Assembly (NCBI GenBank): GCA_030616365.1
Contig: JAUWXM010000003.1
Location: 1 to 34,665, forward strand
Source: a bacterium
GTDB lineage: Bacteria; UBP18; UBA7526
DNA length: 34,665 nt
Reading direction: 5' to 3'
The notes below the pieces were generated by a model. That model did not search any database. It was not told the origin of the DNA and was given only the letters and a program-made list of their open reading frames with translations. Each line of letters begins with the position of its first letter. Within the stretch, counting starts at the first letter, position 1. The position numbers and the translations under genes were made by a program. This document shows, piece after piece, positions 8,663 through 17,566 of the stretch.

Positions 8663-9712
8663 TTAGTGCCTCATGCTTAATCTTAAGATGTGGTACAAAA
8701 TCCGCCAATCTTTCATCATAAAGGAGGTCTCCATCCAGCAGGGACGAATGCAGCCCGGACAACCAGAGATCAGCTCCTGGCGTTGCTTTTGATATTGGGG
8801 GCTGTGTATCACATTTCTTAATTCTGGGGAGGTCTTCATTCCCGGGTAATCAAAGCGGTGGCAGATAGAGATGCTCCCTTCCGGACTAACTGAGAGATAG
8901 AAGCCTCCGGCATCACACTCCCAGTCAATCCTTCCCGTCTTCAGGCAAATCCGGGAGGCCTCCAGAAACTTAAGGGAATTAAGGATGGGGTAGGATGCCC
9001 TCTTCATCTCTTTTAACTGCTCATAGACTTCATCTACTATAGGATGGTCTTCTTTTCTAATGGCTAGCTCAGGAGCATAGGCAGCGAAGGAGTCCTGAAT
9101 ATCGGAAGAAGGGGTTAAAACCACGGGAATAAAGGAGGCTAAGTAACCTTTGTCGTGGACAAAGCGGGCGATCTCAGGGAGTTCCTTGAGGTTTAAACGG
9201 GAGACCACGGTATTTAGAAGAAGCCTCTTCCCCTTCCGGGGCAATAATTTTTTAAAGAGGTCGAGTGAACGCATTATCTTAGGAAGAGTATCCTTCGAGC
9301 GGTGGATGAAATCCTGGGTCCTGGGGGAAAGGGAGTCCAGAGAGATGGAGGCGCTAGTCAGTCCTGCCTGGACCACGGCCCGGATATCTTCTGGAGTGGA
9401 CTTTATACCATTGGTAACAACTCTTACCCAGAGACCTTCATCTCTAAAGATACGGACGATCTTAGACAGGTCCTCTCTCATAAAAGGTTCTCCCCCACCT
9501 AAGGCCACGCTAATCGCTCCTAAAGAACGCAGACCTCGGGCAAGAGACTTAATCTCCGAAAGAGAAAGCTCCTTCCCTTTATCTCCTCCCTTCCAGACAC
9601 TGCACATCCGGCAGCGGAGATGGCAGCGATGAGTAACCCCGTAATGGATATAAACAAAGCCTCTACCTCTCAGGAAATATTTTAGAAAACGGAGATAATT
9701 AGAGATATTCAT
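8663..9712 (-). CDS. radical SAM protein with SPASM-like C-terminal cysteines
   Basis: 349 residues. The radical SAM motif is at C30, C34 and C37 (THRCHLRCRMC), followed by the GGEP strand in ALGGGEPFMREDL and the radical-SAM-typical VVTNGI and SISLDSL. The C-terminal part has CDAGGFYLSVSPEGSISICH and then CPGCIRPC, the cysteine pattern of a SPASM/Twitch domain that binds auxiliary 4Fe-4S clusters. No B12 domain is present. Such enzymes modify peptides, sugars or other small molecules, and the substrate is unknown. Its ATG overlaps the GNAT stop by four bases (ATGA). Confidence 0.85.
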   Translation of the reverse strand: MNISNYLRFLKYFLRGRGFVYIHYGVTHRCHLRCRMCSVWKGGDKGKELSLSEIKSLARGLRSLGAISVALGGGEPFMREDLSKIVRIFRDEGLWVRVVTNGIKSTPEDIRAVVQAGLTSASISLDSLSPRTQDFIHRSKDTLPKIMRSLDLFKKLLPRKGKRLLLNTVVSRLNLKELPEIARFVHDKGYLASFIPVVLTPSSDIQDSFAAYAPELAIRKEDHPIVDEVYEQLKEMKRASYPILNSLKFLEASRICLKTGRIDWECDAGGFYLSVSPEGSISICHRFDYPGMKTSPELRNVIHSPQYQKQRQELISGCPGCIRPCWMETSFMMKDWRILYHILRLSMRH

Positions 9713-10302
9713 TCTGGGATCTGACAGCTAAGAAGGACCCTTTCTCTCTGATAGAAAGAGAACTTTTTCTCTTGGCAAAAATGCATCTTCTGGAGGAGGT
9801 TAATCGTTTTTTGATCATTCCTTTCCACACTCACCTTTACTCCATTGATTCCCCTTCTCTTTAGTTCTTCCAGGGACCTTAGAATCAATTTACTCCCTAT
9901 GCCCCTTCTTCTACTCTCTGGGTTAACAGCAATAAAGAGAAGTTCCGCTTTGGTTTGAGGCAAACTAACCTTCCTGGAATATTGGAAAGTCTGGAAGAGT
10001 GAAGAAAGAAGCCGAGGATGGCGAAAGAGGGCCCTCAGAGAAATCCCTAAGAAAAAAAGAAAATGCCCGAGGAATAGAGATCTTAAAAGGCGCTGGGAGT
10101 CCGTTGCCCCGGCTATGAATCCCTGCATCTCCTTTCCTTCCCAATAGGTATAGACAAAACCATAGCGGGACTTAAGGAGGGAGTGGTAAAGGGTCTTCAA
10201 AAAGGGAATTCCTAACTGGGCAAAGGTGGAGTGGGGGATATATAAAGAGTGAAACCGGGCAACCTGGGAGATATCATCTTGCTTTAATAGTTGTAGGTTC
10301 AA
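9709..10302 (-). CDS. GNAT-family N-acetyltransferase
   Basis: 197 residues. The acetyl-CoA-binding motif A is clear near residues 128-142: AVNPESRRRGIGSKLI, with R-R-x-G-I-G. It is followed by KVSVERNDQKTINLLQKMHF, the usual motif B, and a C-terminal Tyr-rich strand (FSFYQRERV). The start is TTG at 10302, with AAGG about 8 bases upstream, and no better ATG lies nearby. A hydrophobic stretch around residues 78-92 (SLFLGHFLFFLGISL) is unusual for a soluble GNAT and could indicate membrane contact. It stands between the glycosyltransferase and a radical SAM gene, so it may acylate an amine on the pathway product. Confidence 0.8.
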   Translation of the reverse strand: MNLQLLKQDDISQVARFHSLYIPHSTFAQLGIPFLKTLYHSLLKSRYGFVYTYWEGKEMQGFIAGATDSQRLLRSLFLGHFLFFLGISLRALFRHPRLLSSLFQTFQYSRKVSLPQTKAELLFIAVNPESRRRGIGSKLILRSLEELKRRGINGVKVSVERNDQKTINLLQKMHFCQEKKFSFYQRERVLLSCQIPE

Positions 10303-10312
10303 TTAACTAACC

Positions 10313-11347
10313 TTATCCTTCTTTTTTCCTAAAACTGGTAAATAAAAGTTTTACCAAACCCCAAATAAATCCTAATCCAATGGCTATATGCATTACCTGC
10401 AATGCAAAAAGGGCATAAAACACCATTGGCCAGCCATACATTTTTCGGGCAAAACCTAAAAAACCCCATTCCATAACGAACTGAATTAACCAGGCCAGAC
10501 CTGCCAGGGCCACCATCCAGGGCATAAAGAGTCCAGCAATTAATGCCATTAAGGCCATAAATGTTAAGATACAAGAAAAAGCAGCATCGGCGGTTCCCAC
10601 CGCTCCGCGGGACTCAAATTTCTTTCTCCGCAGCAAAAGAGGAACCCAGCGTGCTGTCCGTTCCAGGAGGATGAGACACCGGCAGCCTAGGGTTTTATAA
10701 TAGTGGTGGTACGCCGCGGAACGTAGGAGGAGATGTCTATACCCCTTCCGCTCCATTTCGTAGGCCATATGGAACTCCTCCATACCAACCCCACCATATC
10801 GTTCTGAGAAACCACCCAATGCCTCAAATATTGATCTTCGTATCGCCCCGCACTCGGACTGAATGCAAAAAATGGGTCTTTCCATCTCCTCTTCGCCCCA
10901 ACGATAACCCCAAGCCGCGCGAAGTTCAACAAAACGAGCGCTCCACTTCGGGTTTAAATCGCCCGGAAGGGCATAGGCACCGACCGCGTGAATATCAGGA
11001 CGGGTCTGCAGGGTATTTACCATTGCCTCCAGCGCACCTGGTTGGGGCACAATATCAGCATCCACAAATATTAAAATGTCCGCATGTGCAGCTCTTGCGC
11101 CGATATTACGAGCGGCTGATACACCCAGATTCCGCTCTAACTTTATAACCCGAGCTCCTAATCTCTTGGCAATCCGAGCAGAGCCGTCGGTGCTGGCGTC
11201 ATCCACCACAATCAATTCCCAACCTGGTAGTTTGATACGGGGCCTGATAGCCTGTAGGCAAGTTTCCAAGGTGGCAGCGGCATTATAAACAGGAACAATC
11301 ACCGCTACTTTTGAGTCTAAACCGTTGTTTGCTGTTCCTTCTTTCAT
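10313..11347 (-). CDS. family 2 glycosyltransferase with C-terminal membrane segments
   Basis: GT-A fold signatures are plain: VIVPVYNAAATLETCLQAI, VVDDASTDGS, NLGVSAARNIGARAA and FVDADIVPQPGALEA, where D-A-D binds metal and nucleotide-sugar. About three hydrophobic segments occupy the last 90 residues (ILTFMALMALIAGLF, VALAGLAWLIQFVM, LFALQVMHIAIGLGFIW). This fits transfer of sugar to a lipid carrier or lipid at the membrane. I prefer the ATG at 11347, which has GGAAAG upstream and an ATGA overlap with the preceding stop. The GTG at 11371 would lengthen the overlap to 28 bases. Predicted length is 344 residues. Confidence 0.9.
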   Translation of the reverse strand: MKEGTANNGLDSKVAVIVPVYNAAATLETCLQAIRPRIKLPGWELIVVDDASTDGSARIAKRLGARVIKLERNLGVSAARNIGARAAHADILIFVDADIVPQPGALEAMVNTLQTRPDIHAVGAYALPGDLNPKWSARFVELRAAWGYRWGEEEMERPIFCIQSECGAIRRSIFEALGGFSERYGGVGMEEFHMAYEMERKGYRHLLLRSAAYHHYYKTLGCRCLILLERTARWVPLLLRRKKFESRGAVGTADAAFSCILTFMALMALIAGLFMPWMVALAGLAWLIQFVMEWGFLGFARKMYGWPMVFYALFALQVMHIAIGLGFIWGLVKLLFTSFRKKEG

Positions 11348-12780
11348 TTTCTGGCTTTCCAGTATTGCCACTGGGTATAGACTCTATACACTAGCCCTTC
11401 AAGATAAAAGCTAAACCAGCGGTGACGCCACCTGAACTGGGCTAATTTATGGGATAAAAAATAAGCCCAACGGAACCGTCTTAAACCGCTCAGTATATGT
11501 TCATAGCGAAAAGCTAAAAAGGAAATGAGGTAAACATTTTTGAAGAGTGGCCACTTGCTCAGCCAGGGGGTGTGAATCCGGTCCATAGTAAAATAGCTCC
11601 AGTCAACCAATCGAGAAGGAGGTTCAAAACCCATCTCTTTGGCCTCCTCAAAGAGTTCGGTGCCTGGCAGAGGTGCGTATGGCTGAATAACAATTTCGGC
11701 GGAGGGGTGGTGACGGTGGAGCTCATCGGCAAAATCCAAAACAGCCAAAGCATCCTGATAAATCTCTTTAGGGAAGCCAATCATAAGCGAATAGGTTACA
11801 ATAATGGGGGAATCCCTCATAATCTCAACTCCCTGATCAATAACTGCCTTAGTAATTCCCTTGCGAATATATTTCAGAATATGGTCCAGCGGAGACTCGA
11901 GACCAAAAAAGAGCCACTGGCAGCCGATTTTTTCGAAATTGCGAATTAGCTTTTTATCAATACAGTCTATTCTGGGACTGGCGGACCACTTTAAAGCAAG
12001 CCCCTCCATTACCGGGACCAGTTCCCGAAGAAAAGACTTTTGTCCTCCCATGCTGTCATCATAGAAAAAGATATTATCGACACCGAGAGAAATCAAACGT
12101 TCCAGCTCCTTTCTAATTAAACTTGGCGATTTATGGCGGCATATTCTGTTATGATAAAAGTCGTTATAACAAAAACGACAGTTGAAAGGGCAGCCCCGGG
12201 ACATCTGGTAGCCAACGGTTGGAAAGTTGGTATTCGGCCGGAGGTAGCGGGACAGAAGCTCTCCTGCTTTTCCCTGATAGGGAAAGGGTAATTCTTCAAT
12301 GTCTAGAAAGGGGCGGTCCCGGTTGATATGAATGCCTCCCTCTTTGTCCTTCCAGGCTAACCCGGCAATAGTGTTCAGGGCCGGTCGCCCTCTGCGGAGA
12401 TGCTGGTAAAGCTCATAAAGTGTTTCCTCCCCTTCTTTAATTACCAGGTAATCGATCGGGGGTTCAGCCAGTGTTTGTTCCGGACACATACTGGGATGAA
12501 CACCACCCCAGACTACAGGCGTATTCGGGCAACCTTGCTTAACGTAACTGGTCAGTGATAGTCCCCGAAGTATCTGGAGGGAAGTGAGGGCGCTAACCCC
12601 GATCAGTTTAGGTTTCTTCTCGAGCGCTTCGTCCAATTCTCGGCGGTTTTGCACCCGCTCATCGTAATATTCGACATCTATTCCCCGCCCCTCCAGGTAG
12701 GTCCCCACTGTGAAGATAGACAACGGGGTCATCACATGATAGGGAAACGAACTGGTATTGGGAAATATTAAAAGAATCAT
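11344..12780 (-). CDS. B12-binding-domain radical SAM protein
   Basis: 478 residues. The cobalamin domain shows LLIFPNTSSFPYH, TPLSIFTVGTYLE, VVWGGVHPSMCPEQ and IKEGEETLYEL. The radical SAM cysteines are C197, C201 and C204 (SRGCPFNCRFCYND), followed by IFFYDDSMGG and FFGLESPLDHILKYI. It lacks the type A start (KxLLINPP) and the type B start (SLYxxEN), so it is a third lineage in the cluster. It begins a sub-run after a 120-base gap and is coupled by ATGA to the glycosyltransferase. Reaction unknown. Confidence 0.88.
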   Translation of the reverse strand: MILLIFPNTSSFPYHVMTPLSIFTVGTYLEGRGIDVEYYDERVQNRRELDEALEKKPKLIGVSALTSLQILRGLSLTSYVKQGCPNTPVVWGGVHPSMCPEQTLAEPPIDYLVIKEGEETLYELYQHLRRGRPALNTIAGLAWKDKEGGIHINRDRPFLDIEELPFPYQGKAGELLSRYLRPNTNFPTVGYQMSRGCPFNCRFCYNDFYHNRICRHKSPSLIRKELERLISLGVDNIFFYDDSMGGQKSFLRELVPVMEGLALKWSASPRIDCIDKKLIRNFEKIGCQWLFFGLESPLDHILKYIRKGITKAVIDQGVEIMRDSPIIVTYSLMIGFPKEIYQDALAVLDFADELHRHHPSAEIVIQPYAPLPGTELFEEAKEMGFEPPSRLVDWSYFTMDRIHTPWLSKWPLFKNVYLISFLAFRYEHILSGLRRFRWAYFLSHKLAQFRWRHRWFSFYLEGLVYRVYTQWQYWKARK

Positions 12781-12900
12781 TTTAATACCCCGCTAACTTA
12801 ATCATTACTCTTGGGAGAAAGAATCAGAAAGCAGGATGGAATAAATCGCGACCAGCACTCGAACGTTTCAAAAGCCATGACTGGATCAGTCGCCATGGGC

Positions 12901-14349
12901 TCAGGGCTTTGCCCCAACCGGCTTTGAAGTCCGCTTCTTCTTTAGATTAAAGAAGAGGAGATAAAGCAAAAGTTTTAAGGCCCGAAAGTATTTTTTCAGG
13001 TCAGAGAATCTCCGGATATGGCGAAGATGACGCCACCAGATGATAGGTCGAAGATAAAACCGGCGGTAGAATCTTCGCTGGGCTCTTATTAAATCGCCAT
13101 AGGTTAACCCCCGGGGCAGGAAGACCGGCTGGAAAAAAGAGTAATCATCCGGATTCTCAGAGACTAAATCCCCGTATTTTTTATAAAGAGTGTACTGTTC
13201 CGTTCCTTTAAGGGGAGTGTTAATCTGTACGGTAACATCTTTTGAAGGAAGGCTCAGCGCAAACTGGATAGTTTCTTCCATAGTCTCCCTGGTATCCGGG
13301 CAATGGCCTAACATGAAGAAGGTCTTGGACTGCAGGCCTACTTCATCCGCCCATCCCACCACCCTTTTTATTTGTTCTTTGCTCATCTCCTTCTTAATAA
13401 ACCTTAGTATCTCTTCATTCCCGCTCTCAATCCCTATCCTTACTCGCCAGCATCCGGCCTCTTTCATTCTTTTTAGGAGGGATTTGCTCCTCATAGTATC
13501 GCTTCTGATGTTACAGGTCCAGGTAACATCCATTCTCTCTTTCTCCAATTCCTTCAGAAAACCTTCCATCCTCTCCATAGAAATGCCAAAGAGAGAGTCC
13601 ACAAAGGCAATGTCCTTTATTCCATAGGTATCTACCAGATGCTTCATCTCTAAGACTATTCTCCGGGGAGTGTAAGAGGTATAAAGATTGCCATAGACAC
13701 TGTGGTCACAGAATATACAGTGGTAAGGGCACCCCCGGCTGGTAATCATGGCGGTCTTGGGAAGGCGATATTCATCATTGGGCAGAGGTGAGTATTTATA
13801 AATTGGTAAGAGGTGCCGAGCAGGAAAAGGGAGAGAATCCAGGTCTCTTATCCTCTCTCTCTTAGGAGTAACTCGGAGTTTAGTATTCTTTCGATAGGCT
13901 ATGCCTTTGACACTCTCTATATTCCGTCTCCCAGAGATGGCATCCAAAAGTTCCACTATAGTCATCTCCCCCTCACCCAATACTGCTAAGTCAAAACAGG
14001 AGTGCTTGATGAGCTCCTCCGAATTAGTGGTGATGTGGCTTCCCCCGATTATTATGGGCACCTCTGGCTTCTTTTTCTTTATACGGTTTGCTGTCTCCCG
14101 AGCATTAGTGAAAAAGATGGTGGTGGAGGTAATGCCGATTACATCCGGAGCAAAGTGATCTATCCTCTCCATGACCCCCGAAAGAGACAGTCTTTCTACT
14201 AAGGTATCTATTAGGTCTACTTCTATACCTTTCTTCTCCAGAACGGCGGCGATATAAGCTAGACCTAAAGGAGGAGAGTTAAAGAAGAGATATTCTATAA
14301 CAGGATTCCTCTTCTCTCCCCGGGGTGGGTTAATCAGGGTGACTTTCAT
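12901..14349 (-). CDS. B12-binding-domain radical SAM protein
   Basis: 482 residues. KVTLINPPRGEKR and NSPPLGLAYIAAVLE open a cobalamin-binding domain with IIIGGSHITTN and VLGEGEMTIVEL. The radical SAM motif is C207, C211 and C214 (TSRGCPYHCIFCDHS), and RIGIESGNEEIL marks a later barrel strand. The C-terminus is basic and ends in a hydrophobic stretch (LKLLLYLLFFNLKKKR) that could anchor it at the membrane. AGGA lies 7 bases before the ATG. A 120-base non-coding gap separates it from the next gene downstream, the widest break in the twelve-gene run. Confidence 0.88.
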   Translation of the reverse strand: MKVTLINPPRGEKRNPVIEYLFFNSPPLGLAYIAAVLEKKGIEVDLIDTLVERLSLSGVMERIDHFAPDVIGITSTTIFFTNARETANRIKKKKPEVPIIIGGSHITTNSEELIKHSCFDLAVLGEGEMTIVELLDAISGRRNIESVKGIAYRKNTKLRVTPKRERIRDLDSLPFPARHLLPIYKYSPLPNDEYRLPKTAMITSRGCPYHCIFCDHSVYGNLYTSYTPRRIVLEMKHLVDTYGIKDIAFVDSLFGISMERMEGFLKELEKERMDVTWTCNIRSDTMRSKSLLKRMKEAGCWRVRIGIESGNEEILRFIKKEMSKEQIKRVVGWADEVGLQSKTFFMLGHCPDTRETMEETIQFALSLPSKDVTVQINTPLKGTEQYTLYKKYGDLVSENPDDYSFFQPVFLPRGLTYGDLIRAQRRFYRRFYLRPIIWWRHLRHIRRFSDLKKYFRALKLLLYLLFFNLKKKRTSKPVGAKP

Positions 14350-14375
14350 TTGAAATTCCTAATAATAAATATAGT

Positions 14376-15176
14376 TTATTGGGCCGGATAAAAGTCACTC
14401 TCATACTCCACCTCTTGGACTAGGCGGTCGATACCCAGTTCAGAGAGATGGGAAGGGATCCGTTTATTCTTAAAGAACTGGGTGTTACCCTTAAGGAATA
14501 AAGGCACGGGCATATTCCTATGAGTGAGTTTAAAGGTATAGACTCTGCATTCCTTTCGGCAGGAGAAAATACTTCTCAGGGGTTGGGTTCGCTGGTCACA
14601 GGCATTGGTGAGGCACATCCTGGTAGTGGTAACATAGGCATAAGGATAGTATAAGGAAGCGGGAATCTTAGGTTCCCTCTTTATTCCTTGAAGAAGGTTA
14701 TCCAGCTCTACCCGTCGGATGCCCATTTGGGAGAGAAAATTCTGGACCAAGGGGAGATCCAGATAGAACCTCTGAAAATGGTCCCACATCTCCCGGGGTA
14801 TCCTATCTTTGATATTGAGGAGACGGGGCCCTCTCTTCTGCTTGGATAAGAGTCGACCCAAAACTAAAGGGAATTCTGGATAATTCTCTCGGAGAAAGCT
14901 GAGCACCCCCCAATCATTAACTACTACTTCAGGTTTTTTCCAATCCTTTAGAACTTTCCAGAGCGGTGTTAAGTTCTTTAGCCCTTCATCAGTAACAAAA
15001 GGGGTGACCAGGGTAAAGGATAGCCTTTTCTGGCGGGCGAAGTTCAAGGCCTCTCTCAGTTCTGAAGAAGAAGGCAAGAGATATTGACAGAATTCCGGAC
15101 CAAAGTAGAGCCGCTGATGCTGGGAAGTAATCAGGGATAGATTATCAAGATTAGAAATTAAGGCTGCTTTTTCCAT
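14376..15176 (-). CDS. U32-family Fe-S protein, UbiV-like partner
   Basis: About 266 residues from the ATG at 15176. The frame is open further upstream, to 15266, but that would overlap the previous gene by 116 bases, whereas the ATG at 15176 overlaps by 26. GGAG lies upstream at a long spacing (15 bases). The protein resembles the short U32 subunit: VVVNDWGVLSFL, PLVLGRLLSKQKRGPR (compare the G-R-x-L-N-x-Q motif), and C-terminal cysteines in MCLTNACDQ and SCRKEC, a C-x3-C pair as in UbiV. In Proteobacteria UbiU-UbiV carry 4Fe-4S clusters and support oxygen-independent ubiquinone hydroxylation. Here the partner gene is immediately upstream. Confidence 0.75.
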   Translation of the reverse strand: MEKAALISNLDNLSLITSQHQRLYFGPEFCQYLLPSSSELREALNFARQKRLSFTLVTPFVTDEGLKNLTPLWKVLKDWKKPEVVVNDWGVLSFLRENYPEFPLVLGRLLSKQKRGPRLLNIKDRIPREMWDHFQRFYLDLPLVQNFLSQMGIRRVELDNLLQGIKREPKIPASLYYPYAYVTTTRMCLTNACDQRTQPLRSIFSCRKECRVYTFKLTHRNMPVPLFLKGNTQFFKNKRIPSHLSELGIDRLVQEVEYESDFYPAQ

Positions 15177-16242
15177 AGTAATAACAGAGTTCTCCACAGG
15201 GAAAATGATAGCTCTGTCGGTATTTCTCCTTAACAAAATTAACAAAATCTTCTTGGGAAGGCTCATGGGAAAGAAAGTCTAAGGATGCTTTTAAAAACTT
15301 TACATCTTTCAATTTCTTAGAAGTAGGATTGCTCCTTCCTATAATCTTGATGCTATGCATACCTGCCTTCTGGAATTCATATAGCTGGCAAACCCCACAG
15401 GGATCGAGTCCGGAAAGGAGATTAAAGGTATTAGAGATACTCTTCTCCGCAGCACGTAGTTTCTCCTCATCGATTTTAGCAGATGAGGAGAAGGCCTTTA
15501 CCTCATAATTCAGAAAACAGGCACCCACTGAGCCGAAAAGAGAGGAACGGGAGATGGAAGAGGATATTCGGGAAGGCAGTCTTCTTAAAACATTCAAGAG
15601 ATAGTAGTCTAAGCCCAGGCTCTTGGGGATATTCCAGATGGGGCCCCATCTGACCTCATTAACTCCATGTTGAAAGGTGCAGAAGCCATCGATATTCTTG
15701 CAGCCCCGATTGAGAATAAAAGATTCCATCTCTATTCCTTTTGCCTTTTGAACTATCTCTACTATTTCTGGAACAGAGAAATGACGAGGGAGAATGATGC
15801 GGCTAGCCCCTAATTTCCGGTAAAATCTTATTGTCCAGGAGTTAAAGATAGTTCCTCCGGTGCTGATGTGGAGAGGGATTTTTATTCCTCTCTCTTTGAT
15901 ATAGAGGAGAAGCCCTAAATCAGCAACGATCAAGGCATCCACTCCAGTCTTTAACCCTTCCTCTAATTGTTTTTCCAGGGCCGGGTATTGAAGCTTGGTA
16001 TAGAAGGCGTTCAGGGCAAGAATGACCGGGACATTATGAGAGTGGGCCAGGGCAACTACTTCTTTAAGTTCCTGGTGATCATTGAGATTGGAGGCCTTCC
16101 ACTCCCTCCGATTGGGAGAGGCCACATTGGTATACTTCTTCTTCCAGGAAGCAGAAAGGACACCACAATAGAGTTCCTGGGCTCCAGCAACAATGAGGGA
16201 TTCCACCTCACGGGGTTTATTTACTGGTGCTAAAATCTTCAT
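15151..16242 (-). CDS. U32-family (UbiU-like) Fe-S protein
   Basis: 363 residues. The U32 fold is recognised from KILAPVNKPREVESLIVAGAQELYCGV at the start (cited in pieces: KILAPVNKP, GAQELYCGV), VIVADLGLLLYI-type strands, and the hallmark FILNRGCKNIDGFCTFQHG, where C181 and C188 form C-x6-C. Further cysteines at 242 and in CGVC (282, 285) complete a likely 4Fe-4S site as in UbiU. Older databases call this family peptidase U32, but characterised members are hydroxylation factors for tRNA, rRNA or quinones. It overlaps the radical SAM gene upstream and the UbiV-like gene downstream by 26 bases each. No ubiquinone genes are present, so the substrate is likely different. Confidence 0.85.
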   Translation of the reverse strand: MKILAPVNKPREVESLIVAGAQELYCGVLSASWKKKYTNVASPNRREWKASNLNDHQELKEVVALAHSHNVPVILALNAFYTKLQYPALEKQLEEGLKTGVDALIVADLGLLLYIKERGIKIPLHISTGGTIFNSWTIRFYRKLGASRIILPRHFSVPEIVEIVQKAKGIEMESFILNRGCKNIDGFCTFQHGVNEVRWGPIWNIPKSLGLDYYLLNVLRRLPSRISSSISRSSLFGSVGACFLNYEVKAFSSSAKIDEEKLRAAEKSISNTFNLLSGLDPCGVCQLYEFQKAGMHSIKIIGRSNPTSKKLKDVKFLKASLDFLSHEPSQEDFVNFVKEKYRQSYHFPCGELCYYYGKSSLNF

Positions 16243-17566
16243 TTAATCTCTTCTTATCTCTAAGGCAGTTGGCCCAGGCCCCCAGTTCCTGTTCCCCCAG
16301 ATCTAGAGAGAGCTCTCCCTTTCCACAGTTAAGGGCTATCCGGGAATCGTACATATAGGGATCGCAGGCAGAGATGAAACCTAAGAGTAGATACTTGGAA
16401 GGTATGCAAGAAATATCGAATCCCGAGGTCAATAAAGACCTATGCATCAGGAAATCCTTGGCTAAGATGAGGGTGGAAGGCCTAAGAAGTTTAGGAAAGA
16501 GATTGGCAAATAAAATAGCCTTGGCTAATCTGCGACTTGCTTTAACATTCTCTTTATAGCTATCTAGTGCTTTTTCCATTTTGGCTAAGTTAAGGATACG
16601 GTGAATGTTTTGATAACCCCCTTCCCTTCTCACCAGAAGGTAGTGATGGATATAGAAACACTTCTTCAGGGAGGTTAAAGAGAGGAGGGTAAAGTAAAGC
16701 TTCTGGAATCGGAATATCTCTTCTCTGGTAATGGGTTCTTTACTCTCCCTGGTCTGCTCGGTTAAAAAATCTATAATCTCATCAGGCAAGAGGCAGACTT
16801 TATAATCGAAATCCCGGGCCTTTCCTAGCCAGCGGCAGCCCAAAAAGAATATCTCCCGCACAAAAGGATTAGCCACCCCATAGTCCAGAATTTTAATAAT
16901 CTCTTTCTCATTATATCCCCGAAGAATGGTGGCCACTAAGTCCGTGCCGATATTCAGCCTCTTTAGGTTTTTCAGGGCCTTTAGCTTAATGGAAAGAAGT
17001 TTCTCTCCTCGAACCTTCAAATAAAACCGATCATCGAAGCCATCGAACTGAAAGTGAACCTCCCTTAAACCTGCATCCCATAATTTCTTCAGATAGGAGA
17101 AATCAGCGATTTTGATTCCATTGGTATGCAAAGCAGCCAGGTTGCCAGAATTGCGAATCATGCTTATGATCCGGGGAAGGTCTTTTCTCATGGTAGGCTC
17201 TGTCCCCATGAGATCGAATTTATATCCCCTCTTCCCCTGAATGAAGGCTTTTAGCCTCTCTAAGGGATAATCAATAGTGGGGTTCTCATTGGCCGAGGCC
17301 AAGCAGATGGAGCAATTGAGGTTACATCTCTCGGTCAGTCTGAGAATGTAGTCGCGCTGGGGTAGTCTTTCTTTGATTAAGGAGAAGTAGAAGTCATTCA
17401 GTTCCCGGTAGTACCAGGGGTGTTGAGAGAGAAAGACCCGGAATCTACCGTGCTGGGGACACTCCTTGACCATATAAATCTTCCCCTCTTCTTCAATGAT
17501 ATTAGCCGGGACCCTCTGGATGCATTGGGGACAGAAGCTTTCCGTCTTCCTGATTAGCCTATTCAT
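16217..17566 (-). CDS. COG1964-type radical SAM protein (tetraether-synthase-like)
   Basis: 449 residues. A small N-terminal metal-binding module comes first: CPQC (12, 15), then IYMVKECPQHGRF (C36, H39) and a WYY segment. This is the arrangement that precedes the radical SAM core in COG1964, the family of archaeal tetraether lipid synthase (Tes/MJ0619). The core has C81, C85 and C88 in TERCNLNCSICLASAN. The usual GGEP strand is changed to GTEP in FDLMGTEPTMRKDLP. The second cysteine motif (GCPxDCGxC) that I recall between the N-module and the core of Tes proteins is absent, so this is a shorter variant. The C-terminus has SACDPYMYD and NCGKGELSLD. Placed among overlapping radical SAM and U32 genes. 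Confidence 0.75.
   Translation of the reverse strand: MNRLIRKTESFCPQCIQRVPANIIEEEGKIYMVKECPQHGRFRVFLSQHPWYYRELNDFYFSLIKERLPQRDYILRLTERCNLNCSICLASANENPTIDYPLERLKAFIQGKRGYKFDLMGTEPTMRKDLPRIISMIRNSGNLAALHTNGIKIADFSYLKKLWDAGLREVHFQFDGFDDRFYLKVRGEKLLSIKLKALKNLKRLNIGTDLVATILRGYNEKEIIKILDYGVANPFVREIFFLGCRWLGKARDFDYKVCLLPDEIIDFLTEQTRESKEPITREEIFRFQKLYFTLLSLTSLKKCFYIHHYLLVRREGGYQNIHRILNLAKMEKALDSYKENVKASRRLAKAILFANLFPKLLRPSTLILAKDFLMHRSLLTSGFDISCIPSKYLLLGFISACDPYMYDSRIALNCGKGELSLDLGEQELGAWANCLRDKKRLNEDFSTSK

Noticed and set aside
9150-9632. 160-codon plus-strand ORF
   Set aside because: It is antisense to the radical SAM gene 8663-9712, which has clear motifs. The ORF itself looks like a Ser/Arg-rich shadow.
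10313-11371. GTG start at 11371 for the glycosyltransferase
   Set aside because: The ATG at 11347 has GGAAAG upstream and the ATGA stop-start overlap used elsewhere in this operon.
12798-12896. 32-residue minus-strand ORF in the 120-base gap of the radical SAM run
   Set aside because: No ribosome site and no recognisable sequence. A short GACTG/CAGTC hairpin lies at its start.
13190-13627. 145-codon plus-strand ORF
   Set aside because: It is antisense to the B12 radical SAM gene 12901-14349 and has a low-complexity Ser/Leu-rich composition without motifs.
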